From Jatrophihabitans telluris (lineage in GTDB: Bacteria > Actinomycetota > Actinomycetes > Mycobacteriales > Jatrophihabitantaceae), in NCBI RefSeq assembly GCF_023516435.1, contig NZ_CP097332.1, forward strand, positions 2,294,001-2,358,000: 64,000 nucleotides of DNA. Reading direction: 5' to 3'. The position numbers and the translations under genes are program-made. Of this stretch, positions 48,375 through 56,887 are shown one piece after another; within the stretch, counting starts at the first letter, position 1, and every line of letters starts with the position of its first letter. The notes below the pieces were generated by a model. It worked only from the letters and a program-made list of their open reading frames with translations. It made no database searches and was not told where the DNA came from.

Positions 48375-50051
48375 CTAATGCTGGGCCATCGGCACGGACA
48401 CGCAACCTTCGGGGTGTTCGGCCAGCGGGCCTGCCTCGTTGCCGAAGTCCGGGGCGTCGCCGGAGTCGATGTGGCGAATGACGCCCATGCCGGGGTCGTT
48501 GGTCAGCACGCGCTCGATCTTGCGCCCGGCGAGTTCGGTGCCATCGGCGACCGTGACCTGGCCCGAGTGGATGGACCGGCCGATGCCGACGCCGCCACCG
48601 TGGTGGATCGACACCCAGGACGCGCCCGAGGCGGTGTTGATCAAGGCGTTGAGCAGCGGCCAGTCGGCGATGGCGTCCGAGCCGTCGGCCATCGACTCGG
48701 TCTCGCGGTAAGGCGAGGCCACCGAGCCGCAGTCCAGGTGGTCACGTCCGATCACGATGGGGGCCGAAACCTCACCCCGGGCGACCATGTCGTTGAACCG
48801 GACGCCGGCCTTGTCCCGCTCGCCGTAGCCCAGCCAGCAGATCCGGGCGGGCAGTCCCTGGAAGGCGACCTTGTCCTGGGCCGCGCGGATCCAGCGGTGC
48901 AGATGATCGTTGTCCGGGAAGAGGTCCAGCACGGCCTGGTCGGTGGCCCGGATGTCGGCCGGGTCCCCGGACAGCGCCGCCCAGCGGAACGGTCCCTTGC
49001 CCTCGGTGAACAGCGGCCGGATGTAGGCCGGGACGAAGCCGGGGAAGGCGAAGGCACGGTCGTAGCCGCCCTGGCGTGCCTCGTCCCGGATCGAGTTGCC
49101 GTAGTCGAAGACCTCCGCACCGGCGTCCAGGAATCCGACCATCGCCTCGACGTGCTTGGCCATCGAGGCCCGGGCGCGATCGGTGAACTCCTCAGGCTTG
49201 GCGGCGGCGTAGTCCTGCCAGTCGCCGAGGTCGATGCCCTCGGGCAGGTAGGACAACGGGTCGTGGGCTGAGGTCTGGTCGGTGACGATGTCGATCTCCG
49301 CGCCACGAGCCAGCAGTTGGGGCAGGACCGTCGCGCAGTTGCCGACCAGGCCGACCGACAGCGGGATGCGGTCGCGTTTGGCCTGCTCACAGCGCACGAT
49401 CGCGGCGTCGAGGTTCTCGGCGACCTCGTCGAGGTAACGGTGTTCGACCCGACGTTGCAGACGCGAGGGATCGACGTCGATCACCAGGCACACACCGTCG
49501 TTGAGCGTTACCGCCAGCGGCTGCGCGCCACCCATGCCGCCCGCCCCGCCGGTCACCGTCAGCGTTCCGGCCAGGGTTCCGCCGAATCGCTTGGCCGCGA
49601 CCGCGGCGAAGGTTTCGTAGGTGCCCTGCAGGATGCCCTGGGTTCCGATGTAGATCCACGAGCCGGCCGTCATCTGGCCGTACATGGTCAGGCCGAGGTG
49701 CTCGAGGCGGCGGAACTCCGGCCAGGTGGCCCAGTCCCCGACGAGGTTGGAGTTGGCCAGCAGCACCCGCGGCGCCCACTCGTGCGTGCGCATCACACCG
49801 ACCGGCTTGCCCGACTGGACCAGCATGGTCTCGTCGTCCTTGAGGGTGGTGAGCGTCTTGACCATCGCGTCGAAGGAAGCCCAGTTGCGCGCGGCCCGTC
49901 CGGTGCCGCCGTAGACGACCAGGTCATCCGGCCGTTCGGCCACCTCCGGGTCGAGGTTGTTCATCAGCATCCGCAACGGGGCCTCGGTCTGCCAGGATCG
50001 CGCGGTCAGCGTAGTACCTCGGGGGGCACGGACCGGACGGGCGCCTTCCAT
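48375..50051 (-). CDS. hutU: Urocanate hydratase
   Basis: Converts urocanate to imidazolonepropionate using tightly bound NAD. 558 residues with [10 protein letters not shown] near the start, [20 protein letters not shown] (NAD region), [19 protein letters not shown] (active-site Cys) and [18 protein letters not shown] at 50051. It lies between hutH (50 bases apart) and the M20 amidohydrolase (3 bases apart). Length and motifs are ordinary for the family. Confidence 0.97.
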   Translation of the reverse strand: MEGARPVRAPRGTTLTARSWQTEAPLRMLMNNLDPEVAERPDDLVVYGGTGRAARNWASFDAMVKTLTTLKDDETMLVQSGKPVGVMRTHEWAPRVLLANSNLVGDWATWPEFRRLEHLGLTMYGQMTAGSWIYIGTQGILQGTYETFAAVAAKRFGGTLAGTLTVTGGAGGMGGAQPLAVTLNDGVCLVIDVDPSRLQRRVEHRYLDEVAENLDAAIVRCEQAKRDRIPLSVGLVGNCATVLPQLLARGAEIDIVTDQTSAHDPLSYLPEGIDLGDWQDYAAAKPEEFTDRARASMAKHVEAMVGFLDAGAEVFDYGNSIRDEARQGGYDRAFAFPGFVPAYIRPLFTEGKGPFRWAALSGDPADIRATDQAVLDLFPDNDHLHRWIRAAQDKVAFQGLPARICWLGYGERDKAGVRFNDMVARGEVSAPIVIGRDHLDCGSVASPYRETESMADGSDAIADWPLLNALINTASGASWVSIHHGGGVGIGRSIHSGQVTVADGTELAGRKIERVLTNDPGMGVIRHIDSGDAPDFGNEAGPLAEHPEGCVSVPMAQH

Positions 50052-50101
50052 GTGTTTCTCCTTATGCCAGCGGGACGTTCGTGAACGGGACGGTTGGACG
50101 A

Positions 50102-51649
50102 TCAGCCGAGCGGGCCCGCCACCGACTCGGCGGCGGCCAGGGCGGCGCCGGTGGCCACGTAGCTCACCGCCGCCTCGATCTCGGGGGCCAGGTAGCGGTC
50201 CGTCGCCGGACCGGCCACGTCGGACCTGAGGCCGGCAACGACGGCTGCGGTCGCCGGCGCCGGGGTCAGGGGCGCGCGCAGGTCCAAGGCACGGGCGGCG
50301 GTGAGCAGTTCCACGGCCAGCACCCGGATCAGGCCGTCGACGCTGCGGCGCAGCTTGCGGGCGGCCGACCAGCCCATCGACACGTGGTCCTCCTGCATGG
50401 CACTGGACGGGATCGAGTCGACCGAGGCCGGTGCGGCCAGTCGCTTGAGTTCGGAGACGATTGCGGCCTGGGTGTACTGGGCGATCATGTGTCCGGAGTC
50501 GACGCCCGGATCGTCGGCCAGGAAGGCCGGCAGCCCGTGGCTGCGGGAGACATCGAGGAATCGGTCGGTGCGCCGCTCGGAGATCGAAGCCAGATCGGCG
50601 ATGGCGATCGCGAGGAAGTCCAGCACGTAAGCGATCGGGGCACCGTGAAAGTTGCCGTTGCTCTCGACCCGTCCGTCGCGCGTCACAACCGGGTTGTCCA
50701 CCGCGCTGGCCAGTTCACGCCCGGCCACCAACTCGGCGTGCGCGAGCGTGTCGCGCACGGCGCCGTGCACCTGAGGAGAGCACCGCAGCGAGTACGCGTC
50801 CTGCACCTTCGTACAGCCAGGACCGCGGTGACTGGCCATGACCGCGGAGTCGGCCAGCAGGGCCCGCAGGTTCGCCGCGCTCACCGCCTGGCCGGGGTGC
50901 GGGCGTAAGGCCTGCAGGTCGGCCGCGAAGACGGCGTCGGTGCCGAGCTGGGCCTCGACGCTCATGGCGGCGGTGATGTCGGCGGTGCGCAGCAGCCGGC
51001 GGAGGTCATGGCTGGCCAGCACAAGCATCCCGAGCATGCCGTCCGTGCCGTTGATCAGGGCGAGCCCTTCCTTTTCCTCCAGCACGATCGGCGCGATGCC
51101 GGCCTCGGCCAGAACCTCGCCGGCCGGACGGAGGCGCGCGGCGGCGTCGCGAACGGTGCCCTCACCCATGGCGGCCAGTGCGCAGTGTGCCAGCGGAGCC
51201 AGGTCCCCGGAACAGCCGAGCGAGCCGTACTCGTGCACCACCGGCGTGATCCCGGCGCTCAGCATGGCGGCATAGGCGCGGGCGGTCTCCAGCCGCACGC
51301 CGGTGCGTCCGGTGGCCAGCGTCGACAACCGCAGCAGCATGAGTGCACGCACCACCTCACGTTCGACCTCTGGGCCCGAGCCCGCGGCGTGTGAACGGAT
51401 CAGGCTCCGCTGGAGCTGGGCACGCAGTTCGGTCGGGATGTGCCGATTGGCCAGCGCCCCGAACCCGGTCGACACGCCGTAGTGCGGTTCGACATCGTCG
51501 GCCAGGGCCTCGATGACCTTGCGGCTGGCGGTGATCTCCTGCTCGGCCTCGGGCGAGAGGACTACGCCCGCGCCATGCCGGGCCACCGCCACGACGTCGT
51601 CGGGGCTGAGAGGGCCGATGCCGAGGACGACGGGATCGATGAGCTGCAT
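50102..51649 (-). CDS. hutH: Histidine ammonia-lyase
   Basis: First step of histidine degradation, giving urocanate and ammonia. 515 residues. The MIO prosthetic-group tripeptide reads CSG in [14 protein letters not shown] rather than the commoner ASG; I recall the same in Streptomyces enzymes. [31 protein letters not shown] and [18 protein letters not shown] are also typical. I start at ATG 51649 ([14 protein letters not shown]); GTG 51664 is an in-frame alternative. The frame stays open to 52567, but that is antisense overlap with the regulator gene. First gene of the hut operon. Confidence 0.96.
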   Translation of the reverse strand: MQLIDPVVLGIGPLSPDDVVAVARHGAGVVLSPEAEQEITASRKVIEALADDVEPHYGVSTGFGALANRHIPTELRAQLQRSLIRSHAAGSGPEVEREVVRALMLLRLSTLATGRTGVRLETARAYAAMLSAGITPVVHEYGSLGCSGDLAPLAHCALAAMGEGTVRDAAARLRPAGEVLAEAGIAPIVLEEKEGLALINGTDGMLGMLVLASHDLRRLLRTADITAAMSVEAQLGTDAVFAADLQALRPHPGQAVSAANLRALLADSAVMASHRGPGCTKVQDAYSLRCSPQVHGAVRDTLAHAELVAGRELASAVDNPVVTRDGRVESNGNFHGAPIAYVLDFLAIAIADLASISERRTDRFLDVSRSHGLPAFLADDPGVDSGHMIAQYTQAAIVSELKRLAAPASVDSIPSSAMQEDHVSMGWSAARKLRRSVDGLIRVLAVELLTAARALDLRAPLTPAPATAAVVAGLRSDVAGPATDRYLAPEIEAAVSYVATGAALAAAESVAGPLG

Positions 51650-51700
51650 GACCTCATCGGACACCCAGGGGACCGGTGCGCGCCAGAGCGGCGCGCCAGG

Positions 51701-51731
51701 TTGTGTCTGGTATCTGAGACGATTCGATAAT
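51701..51731 (+). promoter_or_regulatory. Probable promoter of the IclR-type regulator
   Basis: TTGTGT (51701-51706) and GATAAT (51726-51731) are spaced by 19 bases. The -10 element ends eight bases before the ATG at 51740, so the transcript is likely to be leaderless or nearly so. This 90-base region also separates the divergent hutH start and is the likely operator region for hut control. Confidence 0.5.
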
Positions 51732-51739
51732 CTGCCACC

Positions 51740-52498
51740 ATGGCCCAGGTCCCGGCAGCAGCCCAGGTGCTCGATGTGCTCCGCTATCTGGCGCGCCAAC
51801 CCGGGCCCGCGGGCGCGGCGGCGATCGCCCGCGACCTCGACCTGCCCCGATCGAGCACCTACCACCTGCTCGGCGCCCTCATCGAGGCCGGCTTCGTCGT
51901 CCACCTGCCCGAGGAGCGCCGGTACGGGCTGGGCGTCGGCGCGTACGAGCTGGCCACCGGCTACGCCCGCCACGAGCCGCTGCAGCGGTTGGCCCGCATG
52001 CCGTTGGCCGCGCTGGTGGACCGCACCGGCTACAGCGCGCACCTGGCCGTCCTGCACGGCCGGGAGGTCATCTACGTCATCGAGGAGCGGGCGCTCGGAC
52101 GGCCACCGCTGGTGACCGACGTCGGCGTTCGGCTGCCGGCGCAGCTCACCGCGTCCGGACGGGCGATGCTCGCGGGGCTTCCCCCGGCGCAGCTGCGGGC
52201 GCTGTACCCCGATCCCAGCGCTTTCGTCCTGCGCAATGAGTTGGGTCCGCGGTCGCTGTCGGCGTTGCGGCCACTGCTGGTCCAGGTTCGGCGGGCGGGA
52301 TTTGCCCGCGAGGACGGCGAGATCACCGCCGCCTTCGGCTCGGTTGCTGCCGCGGTGAACGACCATTCGGGCCATCCGGTGGCCAGCGTTGCTCTGACGT
52401 TCCCGGATTCGGAGGTCGCCGCTCCCGGCCGGCGCGAATTCCTGGCCGGCCACGTGGTGCGGACGGCCGCGTCCATCACCCGCCGCATCGGCGGCTGA
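51740..52498 (+). CDS. IclR-family transcriptional regulator, probable hut regulator
   Basis: A 252-residue regulator with an N-terminal winged helix (AQVLDVLRYLARQPGPAGAAAIARDLDLPRSSTYHLL, by position) and an effector domain (TGYSAHLAVLHGREVIYVIEE, DVGVRLPAQLTASGRAML). It is divergent from hutH by 90 bases, so I infer control of the hut operon, with histidine, urocanate or a later product as the possible effector. The ATG lies directly after a GATAAT box. The 32-bp repeat (locus B) starts 14 bases after its stop. Confidence 0.9.
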   Translation: MAQVPAAAQVLDVLRYLARQPGPAGAAAIARDLDLPRSSTYHLLGALIEAGFVVHLPEERRYGLGVGAYELATGYARHEPLQRLARMPLAALVDRTGYSAHLAVLHGREVIYVIEERALGRPPLVTDVGVRLPAQLTASGRAMLAGLPPAQLRALYPDPSAFVLRNELGPRSLSALRPLLVQVRRAGFAREDGEITAAFGSVAAAVNDHSGHPVASVALTFPDSEVAAPGRREFLAGHVVRTAASITRRIGG

Positions 52499-52512
52499 CC
52501 TCACCCCACCCC

Positions 52513-52620
52513 CGTTGAGGTTGCCCTTGTTGCACCCCCACCCCCGTTGAGGTTGCCCTTGTTGCAAGCAACAAGGGCAACCTCAACGAGCCGACCCGAG
52601 CAACAAGGGCAACCTCAACG
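52513..52620. repeat. 32-bp-period repeat, two inverted plus two direct units (locus B)
   Basis: The 21-bp core of locus A occurs at 52513-52533 and 52545-52565 in reverse orientation and at 52568-52588 and 52600-52620 in forward orientation. Within each pair the starts are exactly 32 bases apart. All four cores are identical to the locus A consensus. The two inner cores are separated by only two bases (AA), so they make a perfect 21-bp inverted repeat. It fills most of the gap between the IclR gene and the mod operon. Confidence 0.95.
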
Positions 52621-52687
52621 GCGGGCGGATAGGAGGCTGCGATCCGCGGAGGCGGTGAAATTCCGACCAGGTCGCCGCAGCTGCTGC

Positions 52688-52693
52688 TATGTT
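52688..52693 (+). promoter_or_regulatory. Probable -10 element of the mop-modABC operon
   Basis: TATGTT ends six bases before the GTG at 52700, and no ribosome-binding sequence lies between. This is the pattern of a leaderless actinobacterial transcript. A clear -35 element is not visible. Confidence 0.45.
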
Positions 52694-52699
52694 GCCTGC

Positions 52700-53125
52700 G
52701 TGCCCAGCTACCGGATTCGCGAGGCCGCCGAGCTGCTCGGCGTCAGTGACGACACCATGCGCCGCTGGATCGACGCGGGCCGGATCGCGGCGGGCAAGGC
52801 CGAGCAGAGCAGAGGCCGCCACCAGGTCGTCGACGGGGCGGATCTGGCGCGCTTGGCCGTCGAGGTGGCGGCCCAGGCCGAGCGCCCGACGCCGCGCCCG
52901 GTGGTCAGCGAGTCCGCGCGCAATCGCTTTGTCGGCCTGGTCACTCGTGTCGTCCGCGATGCCGTGATGGCGCAGGTCGATATCCAGGCAGGTCCGCATC
53001 GCATCGTGTCCCTGATGAGCCGTGAGGCCGCGGATGAGCTCGGACTCGTGCCCGGCGTGCTCGCCGTCGCTTCCGTCAAGGCCACCAACGTGGTGGTCGA
53101 GGTTCCCTCCGGAGAGGTCCCATGA
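52700..53125 (+). CDS. HTH-TOBE (Mop) domain molybdate-responsive protein
   Basis: A 141-residue fusion of an N-terminal excisionase/MerR-like helix-turn-helix (YRIREAAELLGVSDDTMRRWIDAGRI) and a C-terminal Mop/TOBE domain (SARNRFVGLVTRVVRDAVMAQVDIQ, then VKATNVVVEVP). TOBE domains of this type bind molybdate. The four-base overlap with modA (ATGA) and the position ahead of modABC suggest a molybdate-sensing regulator or storage protein for its own operon. I start at GTG 52700, just after a -10-like TATGTT. Confidence 0.88.
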   Translation: MPSYRIREAAELLGVSDDTMRRWIDAGRIAAGKAEQSRGRHQVVDGADLARLAVEVAAQAERPTPRPVVSESARNRFVGLVTRVVRDAVMAQVDIQAGPHRIVSLMSREAADELGLVPGVLAVASVKATNVVVEVPSGEVP

Positions 53126-53928
53126 AGCCGCTGCCCCGCTTGCTCGTCCCGGTCCTGACCGCGGCCGCCATCGGCATCGCACTGGTCGGCTGCAGCAGTT
53201 CGAACAAGGCCGCTACCGGTGCGGCGGGCTCGACCTCGGCAGCAACCGCAGTGACGGGCACGATCACGGTCTTCGCGGCCGCCTCGCTCACCGGCACGTT
53301 CACCGAACTGGGCACACAGTTCCAGAACGCCCACCCCGGTACGACCGTGAAGTTCAACTTCGGCGGCAGTTCGGCGCTCGCCGAGCAGATCAACTCCGGC
53401 GCACCCGGGGATGTCTTCGCCTCGGCCGCCCCGAAGAACATGACCACCGTGACCGCCAAGAACGGCACGTCCGCCCAGCCGGTCAACTTCGCGACGAACA
53501 AGCTCGAAGTTGCCGTCCCGCCGGCGAATCCCGGCAAGGTCAGCTCCCTGAGCGACCTGGCCAAGAGCGGCGTCAAGGTCGCGCTCTGCCAGGCCCAGGT
53601 GCCCTGTGGTGCCGCCGCGCTGACGGTGCTGCAGAAGAACAACCTGGCGGTGACACCGGTTACCGAGGAGCCGGATGTCAAGTCGGTGCTGACGAAGGTG
53701 CAGTTGGGTGAGGTCGATGCCGGCGTCGTCTACGTGACCGACGTCAAGGCCGCGGCGGCCAAGGTCACCGGGGTGGAGATCCCGGACGCGCAGAACACGA
53801 TCTCGCAGTATCCGATCGCGCCGCTGACCGAGTCCAAGAACGCCACGACCGCGAAGGCCTTCGTCGACTTCGTGACCTCCGCCGGCGGGCAGGCGATCTT
53901 GCATGCGGCCGGCTTCGGAAAGCCCTGA
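53122..53928 (+). CDS. modA: Molybdate ABC transporter substrate-binding lipoprotein
   Basis: Captures molybdate (and possibly tungstate) outside the membrane. 268 residues, with a signal peptide ending in lipobox LVGC (about residue 24) and a periplasmic-binding fold with TITVFAAASLTGTFTELG, FGGSSALAEQINSGAPGDVF and VTDVKAAAAKVTGVEIP. The ATG overlaps the upstream Mop gene by four bases. Its stop codon TGA is preceded by C, forming the CTGA used as the proposed modB start. Confidence 0.94.
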   Translation: MKPLPRLLVPVLTAAAIGIALVGCSSSNKAATGAAGSTSAATAVTGTITVFAAASLTGTFTELGTQFQNAHPGTTVKFNFGGSSALAEQINSGAPGDVFASAAPKNMTTVTAKNGTSAQPVNFATNKLEVAVPPANPGKVSSLSDLAKSGVKVALCQAQVPCGAAALTVLQKNNLAVTPVTEEPDVKSVLTKVQLGEVDAGVVYVTDVKAAAAKVTGVEIPDAQNTISQYPIAPLTESKNATTAKAFVDFVTSAGGQAILHAAGFGKP

Positions 53929-54740
53929 TCCTGAATACGCGACCGGACCGTTCGACCCGTCCCCCGCTGGGGATCGCGATCCCCGCAGGGCTGTGTCTCC
54001 TCTTTCTCGCGGTGCCCCTGCTGGCGTTGCTGATTCGTGCCCCGTGGAGCGCGCTGGGATCGCTGCTCGGCCAGCGCACCGTCGTCACCGCGCTGCGATT
54101 GTCGGTGGAATGTGCCAGCGCGGCAACGGTGATCTCGATCGTGCTCGGAGTCCCGCTGGCGTGGGTGCTGGCCAGGGTGCGCTTTCCCGGCCTGCGTCTG
54201 GCCCGCGCCGTGATCACCGTGCCGTTGGTGTTGCCACCCGTGGTCGGCGGCGTGGCCCTGCTCATGGCCGCGGGACGTAACGGCGTCGTCGGGCAGCACC
54301 TGGACTCCTGGTTCGGCATCACCCTGCCGTTCACCACCGCCGGCGTGGTCGTGGCCGAAACCTTCGTGTCGATGCCCTTCCTGATCGTCTCGGTGGAGGG
54401 CGCGCTGCGCTCGTCCGACCTCGGTCTCGAGGAAGCCGCCGCGACTTTGGGCGCCGGCCGGTGGACGGTCTTCCGGCGCGTGACCGTGCCATTGGTGCTT
54501 CCCTCGATCGGCGCCGGAGCGGTGCTGTGCTGGGCTCGGGCGCTCGGTGAGTTCGGCGCCACGATCACGTTCGCCGGCAACTACCCGGGGACCACGCAGA
54601 CGATGCCGCTGGCGATCTACAACGCCTTCCAGACCGACCCGGACGCAGCGATCGCGCTCAGCCTGGTGCTGCTGCTCGTGGCCGTCACCCTGCTGGTCGC
54701 TCTGCGCGACAACTGGCTGCGGGCCGGGTCCCCGACGTGA
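53925..54740 (+). CDS. modB: Molybdate ABC transporter permease, probable CTG start
   Basis: Membrane channel subunit of the importer. Predicted helices include GIAIPAGLCLLFLAVPLLALL, and the EAA loop EEAAATLGAGRWTVFRRVTVP contacts ModC. The first ATG/GTG/TTG in frame is GTG 54012, which would remove about half of the first helix. The frame upstream, RSTRPPLGIAIPAGLCLLFLA, is a normal permease N-terminus but offers no standard start. CTG 53925 overlaps the modA stop as CTGA (271 residues). CTG 53931 has GGAAAG eight bases upstream (269 residues). Either is more likely than 54012. Confidence 0.9.
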   Translation: MILNTRPDRSTRPPLGIAIPAGLCLLFLAVPLLALLIRAPWSALGSLLGQRTVVTALRLSVECASAATVISIVLGVPLAWVLARVRFPGLRLARAVITVPLVLPPVVGGVALLMAAGRNGVVGQHLDSWFGITLPFTTAGVVVAETFVSMPFLIVSVEGALRSSDLGLEEAAATLGAGRWTVFRRVTVPLVLPSIGAGAVLCWARALGEFGATITFAGNYPGTTQTMPLAIYNAFQTDPDAAIALSLVLLLVAVTLLVALRDNWLRAGSPT

Positions 54741-55822
54741 GCGGCGATTACGCCGCGCTGGACTTCGACGTCAGCGTCGAGCGGGAGGAGTTCCGTCTCG
54801 ACGTGTGCGACCAGGCGCGGCCGGGCGAGGTCCTCGGCGTTCTCGGACCCAACGGCGCCGGAAAGACGACCTTGTTGCGGGCACTCGCCGGGCTGCAGCC
54901 GCTGCGACGCGGCCGGATCGAGCTGGACGGGATGGTCCTGACCGACGTCGCGGCGGGCATCCAGATTCCGCCCGAACGTCGCGAGCTCGGCGTGGTCTTC
55001 CAGAACTACCGGTTGTTCCCCCACCTATCCCTGCTGGACAACGTCGGATTCGGCCTGCGCAGCAGGGGAATCAGCCGCAGTGAATCCCGCCTGGAGGCCG
55101 CGAACTGGCTCCGGCGGCTGGACCTGGCCGAGTACTCCGAGCGCCGCCCCGGTCGGCTGTCGGGCGGCCAGGCGCAGCGGGTGGCCCTGGCCCGTGCGCT
55201 GGCCTGCCGCCCCCGGGCCTTGCTGCTCGACGAGCCGCTGGCCGCTCTCGACGCACGGACCCGGTTGAGTGTGCGCGCCGAATTGGTTCGTCAGCTCCGA
55301 GCGTTTCCCGCCCCGGCCCTGCTGATCACTCACGATCCGTTGGAGGCGATGGTCCTCACGGATCGTCTGCTCGTGCTGGAGTCCGGACGGGTGGTTCAGA
55401 CCGGGACGCCCGCCGAGATTGCCCGTCGGCCGGCGACGAACTACATCGCGCGCCTGGTGGGGCTCAATCTCTACCGCGGGCGGCTGGAGCGTGGTGCGGT
55501 GCGGCTGGCCGGTGGCGGGGCCCTCGTCGCCGCTGCCGGCCACGAACTCGCCTCCGGCGCGAATTGTCTGGTCGCCGTCCGTCCCAGCGCCATCACGTTG
55601 CATACCGAGCGCCCGGCGGCCAGCAGCGCACGCAATCTGTGGAGCGGGACGGTTCGCGGGCTCGAGCCGCTGCTCGACCGGATTCGCGTGGAGGTGGCCG
55701 GCGAGCCCGGGGCCCTGGTCGACATCACCGCGGCCGCCGCGGCCGAGCTGCAACTCAGTGACGGGACGCCGGTGTGGCTGTCGGCCAAGGCGACCGACAT
55801 CGACGCCTACCCGGAGCCCTGA
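54737..55822 (+). CDS. modC: Molybdate ABC transporter ATPase
   Basis: Powers molybdate import. 361 residues: Walker A GPNGAGKTTLLRAL, Q-loop VVFQNYRLFPHLSLLDNV, signature LSGGQAQRVALARAL, Walker B LLLDEPLAALD, switch His in LLITHDPLEAM, and a C-terminal TOBE domain (NCLVAVRPSAITLH; WSGTVRGLEPLLDRIRVEV). GTG start overlaps the modB stop by four bases. It closes the mop-modABC operon. The 35-base gap to the next gene holds an iron box. Confidence 0.95.
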   Translation: MSGDYAALDFDVSVEREEFRLDVCDQARPGEVLGVLGPNGAGKTTLLRALAGLQPLRRGRIELDGMVLTDVAAGIQIPPERRELGVVFQNYRLFPHLSLLDNVGFGLRSRGISRSESRLEAANWLRRLDLAEYSERRPGRLSGGQAQRVALARALACRPRALLLDEPLAALDARTRLSVRAELVRQLRAFPAPALLITHDPLEAMVLTDRLLVLESGRVVQTGTPAEIARRPATNYIARLVGLNLYRGRLERGAVRLAGGGALVAAAGHELASGANCLVAVRPSAITLHTERPAASSARNLWSGTVRGLEPLLDRIRVEVAGEPGALVDITAAAAAELQLSDGTPVWLSAKATDIDAYPEP

Positions 55823-55838
55823 GGGAACCTCAACAGAG

Positions 55839-55857
55839 TTAGGCTACCCTAACCCAC
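55839..55857. promoter_or_regulatory. IdeR/DtxR-type iron box at the SIP start codon
   Basis: TTAGGCTACCCTAACCCAC matches the IdeR/DtxR consensus 19-mer at about 15 positions and contains the inverted repeat GTTAGG-N4-CCTAAC. It ends one base before the ATG of the siderophore-interacting protein, which is the kind of gene IdeR-type regulators repress when iron is sufficient. Confidence 0.8.
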
Positions 55858-56727
55858 ATGACCGAGCCAGTGGGCCGCGAACGGCCACGCCATCCGATTT
55901 CTGCCCGCGTGCTGCGGCGTGAACAGCTCAGCCCGTCTCTGGTGCGGCTTGTGGTCGGTGACGGTGACATCGCCCGTTTCGACGGCGAACGGGCCGCCGC
56001 GTTCGCCGATGCCTACGTCAAGGTGATGTTCCTGCATCCTGAGGCGGACTACGACCGTCCGATCGACATGGCGGCGATCCGCACGAGTCATCCGGCTGAG
56101 CACTGGCCCAAGCTGCGCACGTACACCGTGCGCGAGTGGGACGCCGACGCCCAGGAGCTCACCCTCGATTTCGTCGTGCACGGCGAAGAAGGCCTGGCCG
56201 GCCCGTGGGCGGCGTCGGTGGGCACAGGAGCAGAGATCCTGCTCAACGGTCCGGGCGGCGGTTACTCCCCCGACCCCGAGGCCGATTGGCACCTGCTCGT
56301 GGGCGACGACAGTGCGCTGCCCGCCATCGCGGCCGCCCTGCAACGGCTCCGGAACCGGGCCGGAGACCCAGCGGAAACTCTGGTGTTCATCGAGGTCCAC
56401 GACCAGGCCCACGAGATCCCGCTTGCGATCGGCGCGAGAACGACGGTGCACTGGGTGCACCGCGGCGACGAAGCTGTCGGCCTACGGCTGGTCGAGCAGG
56501 TCGGTCGGGCGCTGTTTCCCGCGGGCCGGGTCCACGCCTTCGTCCACGGTGAGGCCGGAGCGGTCCGCCAGTTGCGTCGTCACCTGCGCGGCGAGCGAGG
56601 AATCGGTCTGGACCAGCTGTCGATCTCCGGCTATTGGCGACTGGGCGCAGACGACGAGGCGTGGCGAGCGGCCAAGCGGGACTCGAACACCGCGGTCGAA
56701 GCCGAGGATCCCGTCCCGGGCGGATAA
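55858..56727 (+). CDS. Siderophore-interacting FAD-binding protein (SIP/ViuB family)
   Basis: Cytosolic ferric-siderophore reductase family. 289 residues: FAD-binding part with RPHPISARVLRREQLSP-like start (positions 9-26), LRTYTVREWDADAQELTLDFV (RxYTxR flavin motif) and GPGGGYSPDPEADWHLLVGDDSALPAI, then the C-terminal NAD(P)H-like domain ending SISGYWRLGADDEAWR. It should release iron by reducing ferric siderophores. The IdeR-type box abuts the ATG, so the mRNA is probably leaderless and iron-repressed. Confidence 0.92.
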   Translation: MTEPVGRERPRHPISARVLRREQLSPSLVRLVVGDGDIARFDGERAAAFADAYVKVMFLHPEADYDRPIDMAAIRTSHPAEHWPKLRTYTVREWDADAQELTLDFVVHGEEGLAGPWAASVGTGAEILLNGPGGGYSPDPEADWHLLVGDDSALPAIAAALQRLRNRAGDPAETLVFIEVHDQAHEIPLAIGARTTVHWVHRGDEAVGLRLVEQVGRALFPAGRVHAFVHGEAGAVRQLRRHLRGERGIGLDQLSISGYWRLGADDEAWRAAKRDSNTAVEAEDPVPGG

Positions 56728-56887
56728 CACCCGCCGGCATGTGATGTTCTGCAACGAATGCCGGATGTCTGTTCAGCACGTTCATCCGGTTACGTATCAG
56801 ATACGGCCTGCCCTTGCTCTACCGCTGGGGGGCGGAGCCGCGCGACGATCAGCGCACGACGGTTCCCCCGACGGGGAGGAGCGGACC

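Noticed and set aside
51201-51230. HutH active-site anomaly (CSG instead of ASG)
   Set aside because: I recall the CSG form from Streptomyces enzymes, so it is a known variant and not a defect.
51650-52567. N-terminal extension of HutH through the IclR gene
   Set aside because: Antisense overlap with a clear IclR regulator; HutH homology begins at MQLIDP.
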